A stretch of DNA of 64,000 nucleotides from CAWIJJ01 sp963836425 (GTDB taxonomy: Bacteria > Acidobacteriota > Terriglobia > Bryobacterales > Bryobacteraceae), in contig CAWIJJ010000006.1 of NCBI GenBank assembly GCA_963836425.1, forward strand, positions 496,001 to 560,000, in the 5' to 3' direction. The position numbers and the translations under genes were made by a program. This document shows, piece after piece, positions 58,431 through 64,000 of this stretch. The stretch's first letter is position 1, and each line of letters begins with the position of its first letter. The notes under the pieces were generated by a model. The model had not been told where the DNA came from, did no database searches, and worked only from the letters and a program-made list of their open reading frames with translations.

Positions 58431-59783
58431 ATGGGCGACGGATTTCGGATGGAGCGGGACACCATGGGCGAGATGCGGGTACCGGAGGAGGCGCTATACG
58501 GGGCGCAGACGGCGCGCGCGGTGGAGAACTTTCCGATCAGCGGGCGCCGATTCCAGCGCGGTTTTCTTCGCGCGCTGGCGCTGATCAAGAGTTCGGCGGC
58601 GGTGGTGAACGGGCGGCACGGGTGGGTCGAAAAAGGCAAGGCCGAAAAGATTCGCGCCGCGGCGGACGAAGTCGTGGAAGGGCTGCACGACGGGCAGTTC
58701 CCGGTGGACATTTTTCAGACAGGCAGCGGAACTTCCACCAACATGAACGCCAACGAGGTGATCGGGCGGCTGGCGGGCGCGCATCCGAACGACGAAGTGA
58801 ATCGCGGGCAGTCGAGTAACGACGCGATTCCTTCGGCGATGCAGATTGCGGCGGCGGAGGCGGCGGTTGGGCGGCTGCTTCCGGCGGCGCGCGGACTCGC
58901 CGAGTCGTTGTCGCGCAAAGCGTCGGAGTTCCACGACGTGATCAAGATCGGCCGCACCCACTTGCAGGACGCGGTGCCGGTGAGGATGGGGCAGGAGTTC
59001 GGCGGATACGCGCGGCAGGTAGAGGCCTGCTGCGAGCGGATCGAGGCGGCACTCGCGGGAATTTACGAACTGCCCCTGGGGGGCACCGCGGTGGGGACCG
59101 GGCTGAACGCTCCGGCCGGGTTTGCCGCGGAAACGATCGAAGAAATCGCGCGCCGCACGGGCCTGCCGTTCGTGGAAGCGCGGAACCATTTCGAAGCGCA
59201 GGCGGCGCGCGACGCGGTGTGTTTTCTGAGCGGCGCGCTGCGGACCTATGCGATCGCGCTGACGAAGATCGCGAACGACATCCGCTGGCTGGGTTCGGGG
59301 CCGCGCTGCGGGTTGGGCGAACTGCGGCTGCCGGCGGTGCAGCCCGGGTCGAGCATCATGCCGGGCAAGATCAATCCGGTGATTGCGGAGAGCCTGCTGA
59401 TGGTATGCGCGCAGGTGATCGGGTACGACGCGACCATTGCCTGGTGCGCGGCGGCGGGAAATTTCGAGCTGAACGTGATGATGCCGGTGATGGCGTACGA
59501 CCTGCTCGATGCCATCGAACTGCTGGCCGCGGGAAGCCGCAACTTCGCCGTGAAATTAGTGGACGGGCTCAAAGCGGATCGCGCGCGGGCGGAGAGTTTC
59601 GTGGAGCAATCGCTGGCCATGGGCACGGTGCTCGCGCCCGAAATCGGATACGAGAAGGCGGCTGCCCTGGTGAAGGATGCGTACGCCACCGGCAGGACGG
59701 TGCGCGAGGTGGCGCGGGAGAAATCGGGCCTCGAGCCCGAACACCTCGACCGGCTGCTCGACCCGGCCGCGCAGGTGGGTTAA
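58431..59783 (+). CDS. fumC: Class II fumarate hydratase
   Basis: A 450-residue TCA-cycle enzyme interconverting fumarate and malate. ATG 58431 follows AGAAGG closely; ATG 58449 is an alternative. Conserved features: RMERDTMGEMRVPEEALYGAQT, QTGSGTSTNMNANEV, NRGQSSNDAIPSAM, KIGRTHLQDAVPV, and the class II signature GSSIMPGKINPVIAE. Length matches FumC. It is followed after 16 bases by an M20 peptidase gene. Confidence 0.94.
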   Translation: MGDGFRMERDTMGEMRVPEEALYGAQTARAVENFPISGRRFQRGFLRALALIKSSAAVVNGRHGWVEKGKAEKIRAAADEVVEGLHDGQFPVDIFQTGSGTSTNMNANEVIGRLAGAHPNDEVNRGQSSNDAIPSAMQIAAAEAAVGRLLPAARGLAESLSRKASEFHDVIKIGRTHLQDAVPVRMGQEFGGYARQVEACCERIEAALAGIYELPLGGTAVGTGLNAPAGFAAETIEEIARRTGLPFVEARNHFEAQAARDAVCFLSGALRTYAIALTKIANDIRWLGSGPRCGLGELRLPAVQPGSSIMPGKINPVIAESLLMVCAQVIGYDATIAWCAAAGNFELNVMMPVMAYDLLDAIELLAAGSRNFAVKLVDGLKADRARAESFVEQSLAMGTVLAPEIGYEKAAALVKDAYATGRTVREVAREKSGLEPEHLDRLLDPAAQVG

Positions 59784-59799
59784 CGTATTGGTGACTCCC

Positions 59800-61155
<1,356 letters not shown>

Positions 61156-61161
61156 ACGAGC

Positions 61162-61201
61162 GGCCCGGAGGGGTGGGGGCAATGCGAGTCACCTCCGGGC
61201 C
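61162..61201. terminator. Hairpin between convergent genes
   Basis: GGCCCGGAGG (61162-61171) and CCTCCGGGCC (61192-61201) are perfect inverted ten-base arms with a 20-base loop, placed between the ends of the convergent peptidase and lipoprotein genes. Suited to act as a two-way terminator; no T tract on either side. Confidence 0.5.
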
Positions 61202-61215
61202 ATGTCGCGCAGCAG

Positions 61216-61518
61216 TTATCTCCAGCGGCCGCGATTGAAGTGCCACCTGTTGCCTTGCTGGGTCCAGCGAGGCGCAACCCACACCGAGCCACGGCGGGGT
61301 GGACGCATCCAACGGCCGTCTCTCCAACGCCAGTTGTTACCGCGCAGGTCCCAATAACCGTCTGTCCAGACAAAGCCGGCGCCGGGAGCACGGCCGATGA
61401 CCCTGTACCGCGGAGGCGGCGGGCCATTTCGAACATAGTAGCCGCCCCTTCCGACGGAACAGCCGCTGAGCATGGCGCCGCCGACCAGAAGCGCGGCAGC
61501 TAAAAGTTTTCGCCTCAT
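61216..61518 (-). CDS. Small lipoprotein with YxWxxGxW-type repeats
   Basis: A 100-residue exported protein. The signal MRRKLLAAALLVGGAMLSGC ends in a lipobox. The mature part contains three tryptophan-rich repeats, FVWTDGYWDLRGNNWRWRDG, RWMRPPRRGSVWVAPRW and QQGNRWHFNRGRW, the pattern of YXWGXW/DUF6600-like envelope proteins. Role unknown. AGGAGG lies upstream of ATG 61518. Confidence 0.8.
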   Translation of the reverse strand: MRRKLLAAALLVGGAMLSGCSVGRGGYYVRNGPPPPRYRVIGRAPGAGFVWTDGYWDLRGNNWRWRDGRWMRPPRRGSVWVAPRWTQQGNRWHFNRGRWR

Positions 61519-61532
61519 CTGCTCAAAACCTC

Positions 61533-62219
61533 CTACTGATTGGAACGCGGGCGGAAGCCGCTGCGTTGCGTTCCTGAATTGTCGTTAATGTCGAGAGCCT
61601 TTCGAACCATACGTGAGAGGCTCGCCGGGTTGAAGGGCTTGGGAAGAAAAGCCGCGCGCAGATCTTCGAATTTCTGGCTCGAGTAACCGGACATGAAAAT
61701 CACCGGCAGGTTCGGATCGCGGCCGGTGAGTACCTCTGCGAGTTGGGGGCCCGTCATCCCGGGCATGATCACGTCGGTCAACAGGAGATCGATGGCCTGG
61801 CCGCGGTCGAACAGAGCGATGGCGTCGCGGCCCGTGTGCGCCTCCATGACGCGATATCCCCAGCTCTCGAGCAGGATCCGGGTAATCTGCGCGGTAGCGG
61901 GCTGGTCCTCGACCACGAGGATCGTCTCACCGTGATCGGAGAGCGACGGCGAAAGTTTCACCAGCAGCGCCCGCAATTCCAGGTACACCGGGCATTCGGG
62001 GTCCGGCTGGAAAGACGGGCGGACGGACTCCGCGTGCTGGCGCACTACTCCCGCGTCACACAGGTCGGCGAGGTGATGGCGGAGACTGGACGGATTGATG
62101 CCTGCGCGCCCGGCGAGTTCGTTAAGGCTCCACCAACGGGCCGGCTCACCGAAGAGAGCGCAGAGAATGGAGCGGCGCACGCCAGGGAACAGAGCATCGA
62201 GAGTCTTGGTGTGTGCCAT
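61533..62219 (-). CDS. Winged-helix DNA-binding protein with C-terminal receiver domain
   Basis: A 228-residue regulator with unusual order. Residues 1-95 are an ArsR/MarR-like winged helix (FGEPARWWSLNELAGRAGINPSSLRHHLADLCDAGVV). Residues ~99-215 are a CheY-like receiver: acidic pair in ILVVEDQPAT, phospho-acceptor D in LLLTDVIMPGMTG, FMSGYS, and the lysine in FLPKPF. Most response regulators have the receiver first. It could be phosphorylated by a kinase not in this window. It precedes the small lipoprotein gene by 14 bases on the same strand. Confidence 0.85.
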   Translation of the reverse strand: MAHTKTLDALFPGVRRSILCALFGEPARWWSLNELAGRAGINPSSLRHHLADLCDAGVVRQHAESVRPSFQPDPECPVYLELRALLVKLSPSLSDHGETILVVEDQPATAQITRILLESWGYRVMEAHTGRDAIALFDRGQAIDLLLTDVIMPGMTGPQLAEVLTGRDPNLPVIFMSGYSSQKFEDLRAAFLPKPFNPASLSRMVRKALDINDNSGTQRSGFRPRSNQ

Positions 62220-62337
62220 GGCCGCGGCGTCCTCGTCCGGGATTCACCTTGCAGGTAAATCGCCAACGGGGATCAGGAATACCAGGCCGCGATTTGATAG
62301 CATCTCGGATGGTCGAACATTGGAAAGGAACTCACAA

Positions 62338-62697
62338 ATGAAGTGGCTACTTGTATTATTCGCGGCTTTTGCGCTGACGGCATCCGCCGCCGATGTGGCG
62401 GGGACATGGAAGGCGTCCATTGAGACCCCGAACGGCAACATGGAGAACACGTTCGTGTTCAAAGTGGACGGAGACAAGCTGACCGGAACGGTCGGCAGCG
62501 AGATGATGGGCGAGAGGCCGATCTCCGAGGGCAAGGTGGACGGCGACAATCTGTCCTGGAACGTGAAGATGGAATTTGACGGAAACGCTTTCGAAATGAC
62601 CTACAAGGCGAAGGTTACGGGAAACGAGATGAAGATCACAATGTCGTTCCCGCAGGGGGACCGTACCTTTGAAATGACGGCGAAAAAGGTGTCGTAA
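62338..62697 (+). CDS. Small secreted beta-barrel-like protein
   Basis: A 119-residue exported protein. ATG 62338 follows GAAAGGA. The signal MKWLLVLFAAFALTASA is followed by DVAGTWKASIETPNG, FKVDGDKLTGTVGS, ISEGKVDGDNLSWNVKM and MSFPQGDRTFEMTAKKV. This is a repetitive beta-strand pattern common in acidobacterial secreted proteins, sometimes found fused to other domains. Lipocalin-like binding is possible but unproven. Confidence 0.8.
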   Translation: MKWLLVLFAAFALTASAADVAGTWKASIETPNGNMENTFVFKVDGDKLTGTVGSEMMGERPISEGKVDGDNLSWNVKMEFDGNAFEMTYKAKVTGNEMKITMSFPQGDRTFEMTAKKVS

Positions 62698-62773
62698 TGG
62701 GAGTTCAGGGGCGCTTGGCGAGGGCAGGCGCCCGCTTTACCGGCGGAGCGGTTGGCGCCGGACTGGAGGGTGC

Positions 62774-63247
62774 ATGGCGAGGGTTACCGAGCTCGATGTG
62801 AATGGTTCGAAAAGGCGGATCGATGCCGATGCCGAGCGGACTCTGCTCAGCGTCCTCCGCGAGGATCTGGATCTGACGGGCACGAAGTACGGCTGCGGCG
62901 AGGGGCAATGCGCGGCGTGCACGGTACTGCTGGACGGGCAGGCGGTGCGATCGTGCCTGACGAAGGTCGGCACAGCGGCGGGAAAGAAGATCGTCACCAT
63001 CGAGGGGCTTGCGCCCGAGGGCGAACTGCATCCGGTCCAGGAAGCGTTTCTGGGAGCCGATGCGCTGCAATGCGGATGGTGCACGCCCGGCATGATTTTG
63101 GGAGCGGTAAGCCTGCTCAAGAAGAACCCCCACCCGAGCGATGCCGAGATCGTCACCGGCATGAACGGCCACATTTGCCGGTGCGGTACGTATCCGCGAG
63201 TGGTCGCGGCAATTCGCGCGGCGGCGAAGAAAGGGGTGCGGGCATGA
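62774..63247 (+). CDS. (2Fe-2S) subunit of a xanthine dehydrogenase-family molybdenum hydroxylase
   Basis: A 157-residue electron-transfer subunit, as in isoquinoline 1-oxidoreductase alpha (IorA). The plant-ferredoxin-type cluster is YGCGEGQCAACTVLLDG with a further cysteine in VRSCLTKVG. The second, helical cluster domain has QCGWCTPGMILGA and CRCGTYPRVVAAI. ATG 62774; the stop overlaps the large subunit (ATGA 63244). It passes electrons from the molybdopterin site to an acceptor. Confidence 0.94.
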   Translation: MARVTELDVNGSKRRIDADAERTLLSVLREDLDLTGTKYGCGEGQCAACTVLLDGQAVRSCLTKVGTAAGKKIVTIEGLAPEGELHPVQEAFLGADALQCGWCTPGMILGAVSLLKKNPHPSDAEIVTGMNGHICRCGTYPRVVAAIRAAAKKGVRA

Positions 63248-64000
63248 GGCGCCGCGACTTCTTTGCAGTGCTGGGCGGCGGCATTGTGGTGCTGCTGGTG
63301 GACGATTCCGATGCGCAGGAGGCGGGCGGCGGGGCGCGGCGCGGAACGAACGAACCGGCGCCCACGGCGTTGAGCGCGTGGCTGCACATCGGCGAGGACG
63401 GCATGGTAACCGTCTACACGGGAAAGGTGGAGGTGGGACAAAACGCGCGCACTTCGCTCACGCAGGCGGTGGCGGAGGAACTGCACGCGCCGGTGGCGTC
63501 GGTCCGGATGGTAATGGGAGACACCGCGCTCACCCCCTTCGACATGGGCACGTTCGGCAGCCAGACCACTCCGCGAATGTGGCCGCAGATCCGGAAAGCG
63601 GCGGCTACCGCGCGCGAGATGCTGATCGATCTGGCGTCGCAGAAATGGATGGTGGAGCGCGGGACGGTGGCGATCGCGGACGGCAAGGTGGCGGCCGGCG
63701 GGCGGAGCGCGAATTTCGGGGAACTCACAAAGGGCGAGAAGCTGACGCGCACCATCCCCACCAGCGCCGCGCTGACGCCGGCGGCGGAGTGGAGGGTGGC
63801 GGGCACGTCGGTGCCGAAGGTGAACGGGCGCGAAATGGTCACCGGGCAGCACCGCTACACGTACGACACCACGCGCCCCGGCATGGTTTACGGCAAGGTT
63901 CTCTATCCGCCGTCGTACGGGGCGACGCTGGTATCGCTCGACGCCAGCGGAGCGGAGGCGATAGCCGGCGTCAAGGTGGTGCGCGACGGCGATTTCGCAG
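63244..64000 (+). CDS. Molybdopterin-binding large subunit (IorB-like), 3'-truncated by window edge
   Basis: The first 252 codons of the catalytic subunit of a xanthine dehydrogenase-family hydroxylase. MRRRDFFAVLGGGIVVLL is a twin-arginine signal, so the complex acts in the periplasm. SAWLHIGEDGMVTVYTGKVEVGQNARTSLTQAVAEEL and MGTFGSQTTPRMWPQIR are the start of the aldehyde oxidase-like fold; WRVAGTSVPKVNGREMVTG begins the substrate domain. The Mo-site motifs lie beyond the window. Translationally coupled to the iron-sulphur subunit. Confidence 0.92.
   Translation, partial: MRRRDFFAVLGGGIVVLLVDDSDAQEAGGGARRGTNEPAPTALSAWLHIGEDGMVTVYTGKVEVGQNARTSLTQAVAEELHAPVASVRMVMGDTALTPFDMGTFGSQTTPRMWPQIRKAAATAREMLIDLASQKWMVERGTVAIADGKVAAGGRSANFGELTKGEKLTRTIPTSAALTPAAEWRVAGTSVPKVNGREMVTGQHRYTYDTTRPGMVYGKVLYPPSYGATLVSLDASGAEAIAGVKVVRDGDFA

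Noticed and set aside
54673..58584. A 1303-codon open frame on the plus strand
   Set aside because: It is antisense to the flippase, tpx and YyaL-type genes, has glycine/arginine/glutamate shadow composition, and shows no domain. High GC content keeps antisense frames open.

Overview
This 64 kb window is GC-rich bacterial chromosome. Its gene content suggests an Acidobacteriota member of the Solibacter/Bryobacter type. The pointers are a cytochrome-fused DUF1587/1592/1588/1585 protein paired with a Tat-exported DUF1552 protein, several Tat-exported sugar dehydrogenase and isomerase-like proteins, DUF4097-type secreted proteins, and a small tad cluster. This is inference from gene content; there is no rRNA or tRNA gene to test it.

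Bases 1-17200 are mostly housekeeping and envelope genes: the 3' part of uvrA, a secreted protein, three tad pseudopilin-type genes on the minus strand, then a divergent GntR/ABC operon with two paralogous membrane proteins. An aromatic amino acid lyase, a GT39-like membrane glycosyltransferase, a YprB-type exonuclease, a DUF4097 protein, a lipoprotein/secreted protein pair and a CPBP protease follow. Several of these genes show single-base frame breaks in otherwise conserved sequence. They may be sequencing indels or young pseudogenes.

Bases about 18050-23700 are an insertion between an MBL-fold hydrolase gene and a YtcJ-like amidohydrolase gene. Its flanks are near-identical copies of the hydrolase 3' end and intergenic DNA. 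Inside lie a truncated HigB with intact HigA, and two copies of one operon: tyrosine recombinase, Phd-type antitoxin, VapC toxin, with the recombinase stop overlapping the antitoxin start. Both recombinases are dead, by different nonsense mutations in nearby codons. Two chimeric scars fuse the amidohydrolase 5' end to an internal piece of the hydrolase gene.

Bases about 25400-41500 form a defence and mobile-element island. It holds a TIR-NACHT-HEAT protein and a cut-down second copy of the NACHT part, a ribbon-helix-helix/unknown small protein pair with an operator, a decayed HicBA pair, and a two-gene IS91-like element (tyrosine recombinase plus HUH transposase). An IS21 element has end-repeat-like sites inside istA. 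An intact MazEF-like pair, a TIR-transmembrane-WD40 protein and an IS66 element complete it.

Bases 41500-64000 return to metabolic and envelope genes: DUF4375, GNAT, nucleoside hydrolase, the DUF1592/DUF1552 pair, aminotransferase with amino acid permease, ankyrin protein, sugar isomerase and Gfo/Idh oxidoreductase, MurJ-like flippase, Tpx, a YyaL-type thioredoxin-domain protein, fumarase C, M20 peptidase, a winged-helix/receiver regulator, and the start of a two-subunit molybdenum hydroxylase operon cut by the window end. No CRISPR array was seen.
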